A stretch of 43,910 bases of DNA, taken from Paucisalibacillus globulus DSM 18846 (GTDB lineage: Bacteria > Bacillota > Bacilli > Bacillales > Amphibacillaceae). The stretch covers positions 35,031 to 78,940 of the forward strand of contig NZ_KI519435.1 of the NCBI RefSeq assembly GCF_000482485.1. The letters run 5' to 3'. The notes beneath the pieces were generated by a model. That model did no database searches. It was not told the origin of the DNA and saw nothing but the letters and a program-made list of their open reading frames with translations. This document shows positions 36,338-43,910 of this stretch, piece after piece (positions within the stretch are counted from its first letter, which is position 1; each line of letters begins with the position of its first letter). Both the position numbers and the translations under genes were made by a program.

Positions 36338-36838
36338 TTATTCTAATCCACTCTTCAATTCATCAGTAGAGTTTTCCCAGAATTCTGGTTTAAATTCCTT
36401 CAAGAAGTCACGTAATAAATGTCTTGATTTTTCATCCATTTGTTCTACGATAACATGTCCTTTTAGAGATTTTTCCATATGCTTCACATGCTCGGCCATG
36501 GACTTGTAGGCAATTTTATTTGGACGGTCAACTCGAATTTCACATCCAGTGACACCTGAATAGTATGGGCCATTTTCATTACGAGCCACGTTAACCCAAA
36601 CGATCCAATATAGTAAGCCATTTGGAACCTTTGATTTATCGCCTTGCCATTTCACTCGTCGTTCTACATCACTTCGGGCATGCATGGCACCCATATCGAC
36701 ATAGGCTTTATTTTCATTAGGATCGACAATGACTGAGGACATATTTTCTAAGCTGATTGCTCCTACACCGTACCCACCATGTCCATCATTGGAGTCATCC
36801 TTTATAATCGTAAATTGATTCTTTTTTCCTTCGCTCAT
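36338..36838 (-). CDS. ywhD: YwhD family protein
   Basis: The 166-residue protein matches the Bacillaceae YwhD family of unknown function. Recognisable segments are FTIIKDDSNDGHGGYGVGAISLENMSSVIVD, YVDMGAMHARSDVERRVKW, NGLLYWIVWVNV and GPYYSGVTGCEIRVDR. It is likely cytosolic, with no signal peptide or membrane helix. It sits between pbpG and ywgA as in B. subtilis. CAATGAGCG start context carries AGGAGG a few bases upstream. Confidence 0.9.
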   Translation of the reverse strand: MSEGKKNQFTIIKDDSNDGHGGYGVGAISLENMSSVIVDPNENKAYVDMGAMHARSDVERRVKWQGDKSKVPNGLLYWIVWVNVARNENGPYYSGVTGCEIRVDRPNKIAYKSMAEHVKHMEKSLKGHVIVEQMDEKSRHLLRDFLKEFKPEFWENSTDELKSGLE

Positions 36839-36914
36839 TGGTAAACCTCCTATACAAACTCAGATTACTAATCATTGTAGCATAGCAGACCTTCCAATTT
36901 CACGTTTTGAACCC

Positions 36915-37418
36915 TTAATGTATCATCCCTGCTAATTCATCAATTAAGTTCCATGCTTCAACCATTTCTTCATCACTATACTTCTGCTTTGGTTTTACAG
37001 TATGCACTTTCGCTTTTACCTCATCTTTTGGTAATTCTTTGAAGTATAACATAGTAGAAACAAGCTCTAAGAAACGCGAGCTTTTTCCTTGTAGGATTTC
37101 TATACATTCTGAGCAGCTTGGCATATTTACCGAAAACTGATTTAAAAATTGTGTTCCATCATTGGTTAATGAATAATGATATTGAAAATAATTGCTTTTA
37201 ACTTCCTTTTCTTCAGCTATAAAACCTAGGTTACACAATTCTTCAATACGTAATGTTAATTCCTCGGAGTATGGTCCATAAAAATGAAATTGAAATTTCT
37301 CCTCAAACGGGATACCAAATGATTGTAAAATGTATACCATCTTTTGCAGTTTCTTTCTTCCAGTAACCTGCTTGGCTTCAGAAAAAAACTGCATTAACTT
37401 TGCATGATTATCAAGCAT
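36915..37418 (-). CDS. ywgA: YwgA family protein
   Basis: A 167-residue cytosolic protein of the YwgA family, function unknown. An N-terminal winged-helix-like region (KLMQFFSEAKQVTGRKKLQKMVYILQSFGIPFEEKFQFHFYGPYSEELTLRIEEL) recalls the antitoxin/SocA-like domain architecture, an inference only. The ATG follows the ywfO stop with no intervening base, using AAGGAGA inside ywfO as ribosome binding site; the two are clearly coupled. Confidence 0.85.
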   Translation of the reverse strand: MLDNHAKLMQFFSEAKQVTGRKKLQKMVYILQSFGIPFEEKFQFHFYGPYSEELTLRIEELCNLGFIAEEKEVKSNYFQYHYSLTNDGTQFLNQFSVNMPSCSECIEILQGKSSRFLELVSTMLYFKELPKDEVKAKVHTVKPKQKYSDEEMVEAWNLIDELAGMIH

Positions 37419-38726
37419 TTACGATTGCATCTCCTTGCCATAAAGTATTCTCTCGATTTCTTCTATGATTTTTTCGTCTTTGATTGTATATAAAAAGTCT
37501 TTAGGGAAATATAATTTATGATCTGTTCGTTTCTTACCAGAAATGGATTCTACAATATCCGATTGTCTTGAGAGTTCTTTTAATGACCCATTCGGCATTA
37601 ATAAGTGAATTGGAAGTCTCTCTTCTTCCTCACCCGGACGGTAAAAGTCATATGGCAAATCAGATGAGGAATCCACTACAAGATAGTATTCTGGATCTAT
37701 CCCAGCTTCTCTAAATAGCTCCATTAGTCTTAACAAGTCACTTATCTGTTTATTAGGATTAAACTCCACATACTTAAATAACCGTCGATTCATGAATCGC
37801 TCACATAGGTCACGTAAAATCTTATCCTCTTCCTCCTGCCATAGCTGGAAGTAATAATGAACAATGGATTCATCTAATTTTAAGTATTCCTTTAAGGACA
37901 CCTTTCCTAAGAAAAAGGACAGAAAATGTGTCGGTTGTAATTTGAAATTATAGTCTGATTCATATAAGTGCTTTGCACGGTGAAGTATTTTCGTTAAAAT
38001 AACCTCCGCACTTCTTGTTACAGGGTGGAAATATACTTGCCAGTACATTTGATAACGGCTCATAATATAATCCTCAACAGCATGCATACCAGAGGATTTT
38101 ATAACTACCTGGTCCTCAATCGGACGCATCACACGCAAAATCCGTTCCATGTCAAAATGTCCATAGCTTACCCCTGTAAAATAAGCATCTCGTTGTAAGT
38201 AATCCATACGATCCGCATCAATTTGACTGGAGATTAGACTGATAACAAGCTTATTGGAATGTGTTTTTGCAATAACATCTGCTACTTCTTGAGCAAATCC
38301 TGGGCTGACGCGTTCTAATACCTTATTTACTACCGTATCTCCCATAATAATGGCTTGCGTATAAAATTCATGATCAAGCTTAAATACTTTTTCAAAGGAA
38401 TGAGAAAATGGACCATGACCTAAATCGTGGAGTAATGCAGCACACATGCAGAGTAGGCGATCTTCGTTATTCCAATGGGGTCTACCTTGAAAATTATTGA
38501 TAATTCGACGAACGATTTCATAAACCCCTAAGGAGTGATTAAACCTGCTATGTTCAGCCCCATGGAATGTAATATTTGTCGTTCCAAGTTGTTTAATTCT
38601 ACGGAGGCGTTGGAATTCCGGTGTTGCGATCAAATCCCATATCACACGGTCACGTACATGGACATACCGGTGAACAGGGTCCTTGAATACCTTTTCCTCA
38701 TTCAGTTGTTCATCTTTATAGGCCAT
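37419..38726 (-). CDS. ywfO: HD-domain phosphohydrolase (YwfO, dNTPase-like)
   Basis: The 435-residue protein carries an HD metal-phosphohydrolase domain. The first His is in GAEHSRFNHSLGVYEIVRRI (about residues 55-74), the HD doublet in ALLHDLGHGPFSHSFE (about 96-111), and a distal Asp in SSQIDADRMDYLQRDAYFTGV. This resembles the SAMHD1/dGTPase-like branch, for which an enterococcal homologue has dNTP triphosphohydrolase activity. A nucleotide-pool role is inferred. It is directly followed by ywgA and divergent from lipL. Confidence 0.92.
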   Translation of the reverse strand: MAYKDEQLNEEKVFKDPVHRYVHVRDRVIWDLIATPEFQRLRRIKQLGTTNITFHGAEHSRFNHSLGVYEIVRRIINNFQGRPHWNNEDRLLCMCAALLHDLGHGPFSHSFEKVFKLDHEFYTQAIIMGDTVVNKVLERVSPGFAQEVADVIAKTHSNKLVISLISSQIDADRMDYLQRDAYFTGVSYGHFDMERILRVMRPIEDQVVIKSSGMHAVEDYIMSRYQMYWQVYFHPVTRSAEVILTKILHRAKHLYESDYNFKLQPTHFLSFFLGKVSLKEYLKLDESIVHYYFQLWQEEEDKILRDLCERFMNRRLFKYVEFNPNKQISDLLRLMELFREAGIDPEYYLVVDSSSDLPYDFYRPGEEEERLPIHLLMPNGSLKELSRQSDIVESISGKKRTDHKLYFPKDFLYTIKDEKIIEEIERILYGKEMQS

Positions 38727-38828
38727 CCTATTTCAACTCGTTTCTACCAGGCTATTTTGTTATTATAATTATATAATAGAAAGTCAGACGAAAAAAGACA
38801 TATTTCGGAACTAATGAAGGAGATCAAC

Positions 38829-39686
38829 ATGAAAAATTGGCAAGAAATCATACACCATACGACATTTAGGTACATTGATCATACAGAAGAAAAAACTTTT
38901 CATAATATGTCGAATACAGCTTTAGCTTCATTTGCTATTGATGATGCTTTGGCTACTTCTGTAAGCTCAGAAAATTCACCACCAGCTTTAAGATTATGGG
39001 TGCATCCAAAAACAATAGTGCTTGGGATTCCTGATGCGCGTCTTCCTTATATTGATGAGGGAGTTAAACTATTAGCAAACCAAGGATACCATGTCGTTGT
39101 TCGAAATTCTGGCGGACTAGCTGTTGCTCTTGATGAAGGAGTTCTTAATCTTTCCCTTGTCCTACCAGGGGTAAAACATTTGTCGATTCATGAATGCTAC
39201 GAGGCTATGGTAAGTTTCGTTCAATACATGCTACAAGATGTGACACAGGAAATTGAGGCATATGAAATTGTCGAATCCTACTGTCCTGGAGATTATGATC
39301 TGAGTATTAATGGGAAAAAATTTGCTGGGATTTCCCAGCGCAGAGTACGGGATGGCGCGGCTATACAAATCTATTTAGATATTGAAGGAGATAGCCTTCA
39401 GCGCGCTTCCCTCATTCGAAACTTTTACGATACAAGCAAAAAAGGAGAAGAAACAAAATTCGACTATCCTAATGTTAATCCCGATGTAATGGGTTCCCTG
39501 TCGAATCTGACCGGAAAGCAGATAACAGTAAACGACATGAAACAACGTGTTTTGTCTGCTTTGCAGGAATTAAGTGATGTTGTCGAAATACCTTTTTCCG
39601 ATAAGGAGCTTGATATATTTGAGAAGCGGTATGAACAGATGGTAAAGAGGAATGAAAAAGTAGCGGAATGGCAGAAGGAAGCTTAA
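38829..39686 (+). CDS. lipL: Octanoyl-[GcvH]:protein N-octanoyltransferase (LipL)
   Basis: LipL moves octanoyl groups from GcvH to E2 subunits in the lipoate relay of Bacillus. The biotin/lipoate transferase fold shows RNSGGLAVALDEGVLNLSLV and the catalytic Cys at about 152 in ESYCPGDYDLSINGKKFAGISQRR, with the conserved Lys a dozen residues on. Length is 285 residues. The ATG at 38829 has AAGGAG upstream; the ATG five codons earlier overlaps that site. Position beside ywfO and pta matches B. subtilis ywfL. Confidence 0.94.
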   Translation: MKNWQEIIHHTTFRYIDHTEEKTFHNMSNTALASFAIDDALATSVSSENSPPALRLWVHPKTIVLGIPDARLPYIDEGVKLLANQGYHVVVRNSGGLAVALDEGVLNLSLVLPGVKHLSIHECYEAMVSFVQYMLQDVTQEIEAYEIVESYCPGDYDLSINGKKFAGISQRRVRDGAAIQIYLDIEGDSLQRASLIRNFYDTSKKGEETKFDYPNVNPDVMGSLSNLTGKQITVNDMKQRVLSALQELSDVVEIPFSDKELDIFEKRYEQMVKRNEKVAEWQKEA

Positions 39687-39712
39687 TGGATTTGCATTAA
39701 GCTTCCTTTTTT
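39677..39712 (+). terminator. Terminator of lipL
   Basis: A perfect 12-bp stem GGAAGCTTAATG/CATTAAGCTTCC with a 6-nt loop is followed by six Ts. The lipL stop codon lies in the first arm, and the converging peptidase remnant reads through the same hairpin. Confidence 0.93.
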
Positions 39713-39991
39713 CATGGAGTAGACGCCCTCGCCTTCTATTTCCACAAGATCACCATGAATGAAGTAGAGACCCGTGTTTTCATCAATTCCATAATTATAG
39801 GCTGTTGGAATATCGTTAGTTATTCGTTCTAAATGTTCCTGCTCGTTCCATTGGGTAAAATGAACTGCAAGTAACGTGTCTGGAAGAAGTCCTAAACCTT
39901 TTCGTTTATTGTATCTCTCCGCCCCCGCATCACGTGCTGAAATAACACATATGTCAGGACTAATTAACGCACCAGCAGAAAAACCAGCCAC
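39683..39991 (-). pseudogene. Truncated peptidase S51 (dipeptidase E-like)
   Basis: The 102 residues match only the C-terminal half of the S51 family. The nucleophile elbow GFSAGA is at the very start, followed by ISARDAGAERYNKRKGLGLLPDTLLAVHFTQWNEQEHLERI and a conserved GIDENTGLYF. Full-length enzymes carry about 110 more N-terminal residues, which are missing. The frame stays open only about 14 codons further upstream before a stop. It has no clear ribosome binding site, so it is a deletion remnant. It converges on lipL, overlapping it by four bases. Confidence 0.8.
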
Positions 39992-40064
39992 CGAAAAGAA
40001 ATAAGTGTTTATCCACCTACATCCATCCCCTTCTGATGATATTAATTATTTTAGATTGAAGATG

Positions 40065-40610
40065 TTATTTTTCCAGTATTTCCTGTATAAATACATGAAG
40101 GGTTTCTTCATTCATTTCTCCCATATAGGAATTTTCTATCGTTCCATCCGGATTTATGAAAAATGTTGTTGGTAAATACTGTATCTTATACAAGTCATTG
40201 ATTGCCCCATCGTCTAAAAGAATAGGAAAATTAAATGACGGGTTTTCATCTAAATACTTTTGAATTGCCTCCTCCTTTTCTCGAAAGTTTATCGCTAAAA
40301 CCTCCAATCCTTGGTCCTTATAAGTATCGTATGCATCTTGAATAAGTGGCATTTCATTTCGACATGGAAAACACCAACTTGCCCAAAAGTTTACTAAGAC
40401 TGCTTTTCCCTTATAATCTTGTAAATTAACTTTCCCACCAGCTAATGTTGTAGAAGTGAAGTTTGGTGCCTCATCCAAGTCGCTACTTATATTCTGTTTT
40501 GGTGTATCAGCGATACTCTCGCCAATATTTTGTATGAATACAATCACTAGAACAATCAGTAGCAACGCTCCAATTAACGTAGGTATTTTTTTTAAAGTTT
40601 TTTTCCCCAT
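40065..40610 (-). CDS. ResA/TlpA-like membrane-anchored thiol-disulfide oxidoreductase
   Basis: The 181-residue protein has an N-terminal membrane anchor (about residues 10-28), then an extracytoplasmic thioredoxin fold with active site WCFPC (Cys80, Cys83) and the cis-Pro loop LPTTFFINPDG. The APNFTSTTLAGGKVNLQDYKGKAVLVNFWASWC layout is typical of ResA/StoA. ResA reduces apocytochrome c and StoA acts in spore cortex synthesis; sequence does not decide between these. It is a single gene here, not beside resBC, so it is probably an extra paralogue. Confidence 0.88.
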   Translation of the reverse strand: MGKKTLKKIPTLIGALLLIVLVIVFIQNIGESIADTPKQNISSDLDEAPNFTSTTLAGGKVNLQDYKGKAVLVNFWASWCFPCRNEMPLIQDAYDTYKDQGLEVLAINFREKEEAIQKYLDENPSFNFPILLDDGAINDLYKIQYLPTTFFINPDGTIENSYMGEMNEETLHVFIQEILEK

Positions 40611-40628
40611 TCTTAAAATTCCCCTATG

Positions 40629-41507
40629 CTAGTTATCATTGTGCATTTTTTCAAGCTCATGTTTCTCCAGTCCAGTAAGTTTAGCAACTCTTTCTTTAGT
40701 CATACCGTCTTTTAACATTTCAAGAGCGACTTTTCGTATTCCCTTTTCTATTCCTTTTTCTATTCCTCTCTCTTCATATGATATTGGAATTTCTAAAATC
40801 TTATCGGCATCCTCCAGTTGTTTAATCTCTTCCATAAGAAGTTTTTCCTCCTCTTCATCTAATTTTAAGTACCGCTCAAAAAATCCATAAATTAATCTTT
40901 GTTTAGCTGGTGATATTTCCATTTTGACTAACAATCTAAGAAATTCTTTTTTTACTTCAATACGTTCATTTTCACTATAGCCCATTTTACTTAATAAGGC
41001 TGCGGCAACAGGATTATCAGACTTAATATATTCACGCCAATTCATTTTTCTCAAATGTAACGTTAAAAAACTAAATGTCAATACATTTAGGAATGGAAAA
41101 CCCATTTTATATTCTCTTTGTTCTAAAGTTTCATCGTATGTGTATACTGCGATAGGAATTATAGGCTTCATTTATTTATTTTATAGAAGACTATAATACA
41201 AATACATTCTTTCATGAAAGTTATTCTGTTTCGAACTTTGAGGCTCAATATGAATGATGACAAAAGTGTCCTGTTTCTTTATCTTCATTTCTAAAACAAT
41301 ATCCAATCTCCCAACTTCACCATTATGCAAATCTGTAAATACTTCTTCTGACCGGGGTTTAACAGATTGAAAGTCCACAAGTTCATATACTTCGGGGAAA
41401 AATACTTCTAGGAAATCTTCAGAAAAGTTGTGGATTAATTCTTTGAAGAGTTGGTCGTGGTGTGTGTAATGCTTTGTTTTTTCGCGTACTAAAGATAGTA
41501 CTGACAC
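40629..41507 (-). pseudogene. Rpn-family PD-(D/E)XK nuclease/transposase gene with two in-frame stops
   Basis: The 5' part (41181-41507, GTG start with AAAGGA) begins KTKHYTHHDQLFKELIHNFSEDFLEVFFPE and carries the nuclease core RLDIVLEMKIKKQDTFVIIHIEPQ. The 3' part (40629-41171) has KPIIPIAVYTYDET, DUF4351-like helices and the GIEKGIEKGIRK repeat with LTGLEKHELEKM typical of Rpn proteins. Both parts are in one frame, separated only by TAA AAT AAA TAA at 41172-41183. Each TAA is one base from a TAT tyrosine codon, as expected for an LYNKY segment. Rpn proteins promote RecA-independent recombination; this copy looks inactivated unless the stops are read through. Confidence 0.82.
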
Positions 41508-41625
41508 TTTAACACATCCTTTGTAGTTTTACAGAGGAAATAACTAAGTAGATTATCTATTTTAACTATAGCAGATTCCTAAATACAGAACAAGCGTTCC
41601 ATCTATTTTTATAATGAATTTTTTA

Positions 41626-41667
41626 TATCAAAAAGCCTGCAACAGGTTTTCACCCATCACAAGCTTT
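41626..41667 (-). terminator. Terminator of pta
   Basis: A 16-bp stem with several G-U pairs (arms 41632-41647 and 41652-41667) closed by a GAAA tetraloop is followed by TTTTTGAT on the minus strand, 11 bp past the pta stop. Confidence 0.8.
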
Positions 41668-41677
41668 TCATTTTTTA

Positions 41678-42652
41678 TTATTTTACTGCCTGAGCAGCCG
41701 TAATCAATGCAAGATTATAAACATCCTCTGCACTACATCCACGTGATAAATCATTCACTGGTTTATTTAATCCTTGTAAGATTGGTCCAACCGCTTCAAA
41801 TCCTCCTAAACGTTGTGCAATCTTATAGCCGATGTTACCTGCTTCAAGACTTGGGAAAACAAATACATTCGCATCCCCTTTGATTACAGCGTCTGGAGCT
41901 TTTTTCTCTGCGACACTTGGGACAAATGCTGCATCGAATTGGAATTCTCCATCAATTACAAGAGAAGGATCTTTTTCTTTTGCTAATTGCAATGCTTCAA
42001 CAACTTTTTCTGTTTCTGGAGACTTTGCCGAACCTTTTGTTGAAAAACTTAGCATGGCAACCTTTGGATCAACACCAAATAGTTTTGCTGTCACCCCTGA
42101 TTCCACAGCGATTTCTGCAAGTGTCTCGCTATCTGGAGCAATATTGATTGCACAGTCCGCGAATACATATTTCTCATAATCTCGTACCATGATAAATACA
42201 CCAGACGTTTTCTTTACACCTGCTTTTGTTTTAATAATCTGTAGTGCAGGTCGAACGGTATCAGCAGTAGAATGTGCTGCCCCACTAACTAAACCATCTG
42301 CTTCATTCATATAAACAAGCATGGTGCCGAAATAATTTTCATCTAACAGTATTTTTCGTGCATCTTCTTCAGTTGCTTTTCCTTTTCGACGTTCAACAAA
42401 TTGCTGTACCATCTCATCAAATTTCTCATAACTACTTGGCTCAAGTACCGTAATTCCACCCAGGTCGATATTTAATTCATCTGCTTTTTTCTGAACTTCT
42501 TCTTTATTTCCAACTATGATTGGTTTTAAGATACCTTCTTTTCCAAGTCTACTAGCTGATGTTAAAACACGCTCATCTAATCCTTCAGGAAATACAATCG
42601 ATATATCTTTTCCGCTAACTTGTGCTTTTACTTCATCAAATAAATTGCTCAT
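41678..42652 (-). CDS. pta: Phosphate acetyltransferase
   Basis: Pta converts acetyl-CoA and phosphate to acetyl phosphate, in overflow metabolism and acetate use. Family signatures are IVFPEGLDERVL near residue 18, GTMLVYMNEADGLVSGAAHSTADTVRPALQIIKT (about 107-140), VFIMVRDYEKYVFADCAINIAPDSETLA, LSFSTKGSAKSPETEKV and FVFPSLEAGNIGYKIAQRLGG. The 324-residue length is that of short Pta enzymes. The ATG at 42652 has GGAGG upstream, eliminating seven in-frame upstream codons. It is divergent from hemQ, as in B. subtilis. Confidence 0.96.
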   Translation of the reverse strand: MSNLFDEVKAQVSGKDISIVFPEGLDERVLTSASRLGKEGILKPIIVGNKEEVQKKADELNIDLGGITVLEPSSYEKFDEMVQQFVERRKGKATEEDARKILLDENYFGTMLVYMNEADGLVSGAAHSTADTVRPALQIIKTKAGVKKTSGVFIMVRDYEKYVFADCAINIAPDSETLAEIAVESGVTAKLFGVDPKVAMLSFSTKGSAKSPETEKVVEALQLAKEKDPSLVIDGEFQFDAAFVPSVAEKKAPDAVIKGDANVFVFPSLEAGNIGYKIAQRLGGFEAVGPILQGLNKPVNDLSRGCSAEDVYNLALITAAQAVK

Positions 42653-42730
42653 TTTCCTACCTCCACGGTTCATATATTCTTAATATGTAACAATTAAGAT
42701 AAAAGTTGCATGTAACTTCGTCCAGAGTTT

Positions 42731-42759
42731 ATAATAGTACAATTTTGGAACGATGTTAA
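42731..42759 (-). promoter_or_regulatory. Sigma-A promoter of pta
   Basis: TTAACA (42754-42759), 17 bp and TATTAT (42731-42736) on the minus strand, about 80 bp before the pta start. A dyad AAGTT-N6-AACTT (near 42704-42720) lies in the leader. No clear catabolite-responsive element was found. Confidence 0.55.
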
Positions 42760-42929
42760 AGAATAGGTCTTCCGTAGTTATGACAATATCGTGACAAACC
42801 TAGTTAAACATTGATATATTACATACTTTCCAGGCATTAACTAGGTACCTCTTCCATGATTCTGATTTCCAATTGTGATATAGTAAACATATGATTTAAT
42901 AAAATTTAACTTGTTAAGGAGAGATACAT

Positions 42930-43679
42930 ATGGTAGAAGCTGTCGAAACAATGGATGGTTGGTATAGCCTACATGATTTCCGTACAATAGATTGGAGTTT
43001 CTTTAAAAACGCAACTCCAGAAGAACAAAAAGAAGCCGTTGCAAGTTTTGAAGCACTTGTTGAGAAATGGGAAGCCGTTGAAGAAGCAAAAAATGGCTCT
43101 CATGCCATGTATAAAATAGTGGGACAGAAAGCAGATTTAATGTTCATGTTCCTACGCCCTACTATGGAAGAATTAACTGAATTAGAAACGGAATTAAATA
43201 AATCCAAGTTTGCAGAATACTTAACACCTGCACATTCTTATGTTTCTGTTGTAGAACTTTCTAAGTATCGCCCTGCAAAGGATGGTATCGATCCTGAAAC
43301 ATTACCAGAAACACAAGCTCGCTTAAAACCAATCCTACCGAAATGGGAGCATGCATGCTTCTATCCTATGGACCGCCGTCGTGTTGGAGATGAAAACTGG
43401 TACACATTAGAAAAAGGTATACGTGGAAAAATGCTTTATGAGCACAGTAAAACTGGCCGTAAATATGCAGGAAAAGTAAAACAAATCATCACTGGTTCCA
43501 TCGGTCTTGACGACTGGGAATGGGGCGTAACATTATTCGCTCACGAGCCATTACAATTCAAAAAAATCGTATACGAAATGCGTTTTGATGAAGTAAGCTC
43601 ACGCTATGGCGAGTTCGGTGAATTCTTTGTAGGTAACCTTTTGAAAAAAGAAGAAATTGCTACATTGATGTCCGTATAA
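42930..43679 (+). CDS. hemQ: Coproheme decarboxylase HemQ
   Basis: HemQ carries out the last step of the Gram-positive coproporphyrin-dependent heme pathway, converting coproheme to heme b with H2O2. The chlorite-dismutase fold is evident. The axial heme ligand His172 lies in [16 protein letters not shown] and the catalytic Tyr145 in [11 protein letters not shown], numbering as in Bacillus/Listeria enzymes. Length is 249 residues. AAGGAGAG precedes the ATG. A possible sigma-A promoter (TTCCAA, 17 bp, TATGAT) lies around 42868-42897. Confidence 0.96.
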   Translation: MVEAVETMDGWYSLHDFRTIDWSFFKNATPEEQKEAVASFEALVEKWEAVEEAKNGSHAMYKIVGQKADLMFMFLRPTMEELTELETELNKSKFAEYLTPAHSYVSVVELSKYRPAKDGIDPETLPETQARLKPILPKWEHACFYPMDRRRVGDENWYTLEKGIRGKMLYEHSKTGRKYAGKVKQIITGSIGLDDWEWGVTLFAHEPLQFKKIVYEMRFDEVSSRYGEFGEFFVGNLLKKEEIATLMSV

Positions 43680-43689
43680 CTTATAATTA

Positions 43690-43723
43690 GAAGACTTTCT
43701 GTTTCGACAGGAAGTCTTTTTTT
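43690..43723 (+). terminator. Terminator of hemQ
   Basis: AGACTTTCTGT-TTCG-ACAGGAAGTCT (one mismatch, UUCG tetraloop) followed by seven Ts, about 10 bp past the hemQ stop. Confidence 0.93.
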
Positions 43724-43770
43724 ATTGGGTAGAAAGGAATCCGATACAATGGTATTTCATACTGGGGTAT

Positions 43771-43910
43771 GGCGGATGTTCCTGGGTTACGGCGGATACT
43801 TCTGGAATTTGGCGGATGTTCCTGGATTTTGGCTGATCCTTTCGGAATTCGGCGGATGTTCCTGGATTTCGGCGGATATTCCTGGATTTCGGCGGATACT
43901 TTCTAAATTT
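43771..43910 (+). repeat. Array 3 of 20-bp units (GGCGGATRTTCCTGGATTTC)
   Basis: Seven units start at 43771, 43791, 43811, 43831, 43851, 43871 and 43891 with an exact 20-bp period. The array probably continues past the window end. It lies 50 bp beyond the hemQ terminator. The consensus differs from arrays 1 and 2 at the fourth base (G for C/T) and in the CCTGGATTTC half, but the GGCnGAT(A/G)TT core and orientation are shared. Confidence 0.93.

Noticed and set aside
41172-41183. Selenocysteine or programmed readthrough at the Rpn stops
   Set aside because: Both stops are TAA, not TGA, and there are two in a row; mutation is the simpler reading.

Overview
The window is a chromosomal segment of an endospore-forming, low-GC Bacillaceae bacterium. 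Gene content and order follow the Bacillus subtilis ywlC-spoIIR-prmC-prfA-tdk-rpmE-rho-glpX-murAB-ywjH-fbaA-spo0F-pyrG-rpoE ... fadF-argS ... pbpG-ywhD-ywgA-ywfO-lipL-pta-hemQ block. A halophilic or environmental genus such as Oceanobacillus, Ornithinibacillus or Virgibacillus is likely, but this is inferred from general resemblance and was not tested by a search. By synteny the replication fork should run from the window end towards its start, and most genes are on the minus strand, co-directional with it.

Layout. 0-6 kb: ywlC (tRNA t6A synthesis) behind a cluster of DnaA boxes, a ywlB-like gene, spoIIR, two plus-strand genes (one unknown, one pentapeptide-repeat protein), then prmC and prfA (translation termination). 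6-9 kb: tdk, zinc-free-type rpmE2 with a long leader, and rho. 9.5-14.2 kb: glpX, murA2, a transaldolase-type aldolase and fba (central carbon and cell wall), then spo0F with a recognisable sporulation promoter region. 14.4-17.3 kb: pyrG with the CTP-sensing GGGC leader and attenuator, and rpoE. 17.5-30 kb: an acyl-CoA catabolism region (icmF, a TetR regulator, meaB, two acyl-CoA dehydrogenases, 3-hydroxyacyl-CoA dehydrogenase, thiolase and the FadF-type Fe-S membrane protein). A FadR-like operator overlaps the promoter at its head. 30-35 kb: a probable small RNA, a 20-codon ORF, argS-ywiB, and a class A penicillin-binding protein. 35-44 kb: ywhD, ywgA, ywfO, lipL, a truncated S51 peptidase, a ResA-like thioredoxin, an Rpn-type nuclease gene broken by two in-frame stops, pta and hemQ.

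The least explained content is repetitive DNA. Three arrays of 20 or 21-bp units (core GGCNGATRTT) lie at 1-110, 35122-35480 and 43771-43910. All three read in the same chromosomal direction and each begins just past the 3' end of a gene. The unit is close to two helical turns and is not a multiple of three, so the arrays are unlikely to be coding. A second family is a ~177-bp palindrome-ended element, with full copies at 16238-16413 and 20890-21067 and a short end fragment at 17481-17514. One copy sits inside the pyrG leader, between attenuator and gene. Further repeats lie at 6113-6242 (~50 bp tandem), 7455-7598 (in the rpmE2 leader) and 26403-26459 (21-bp tandem). A probable IS200/IS605 end remnant sits at 22718-23009. 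No tRNA, rRNA, CRISPR array or intact transposase gene was seen.
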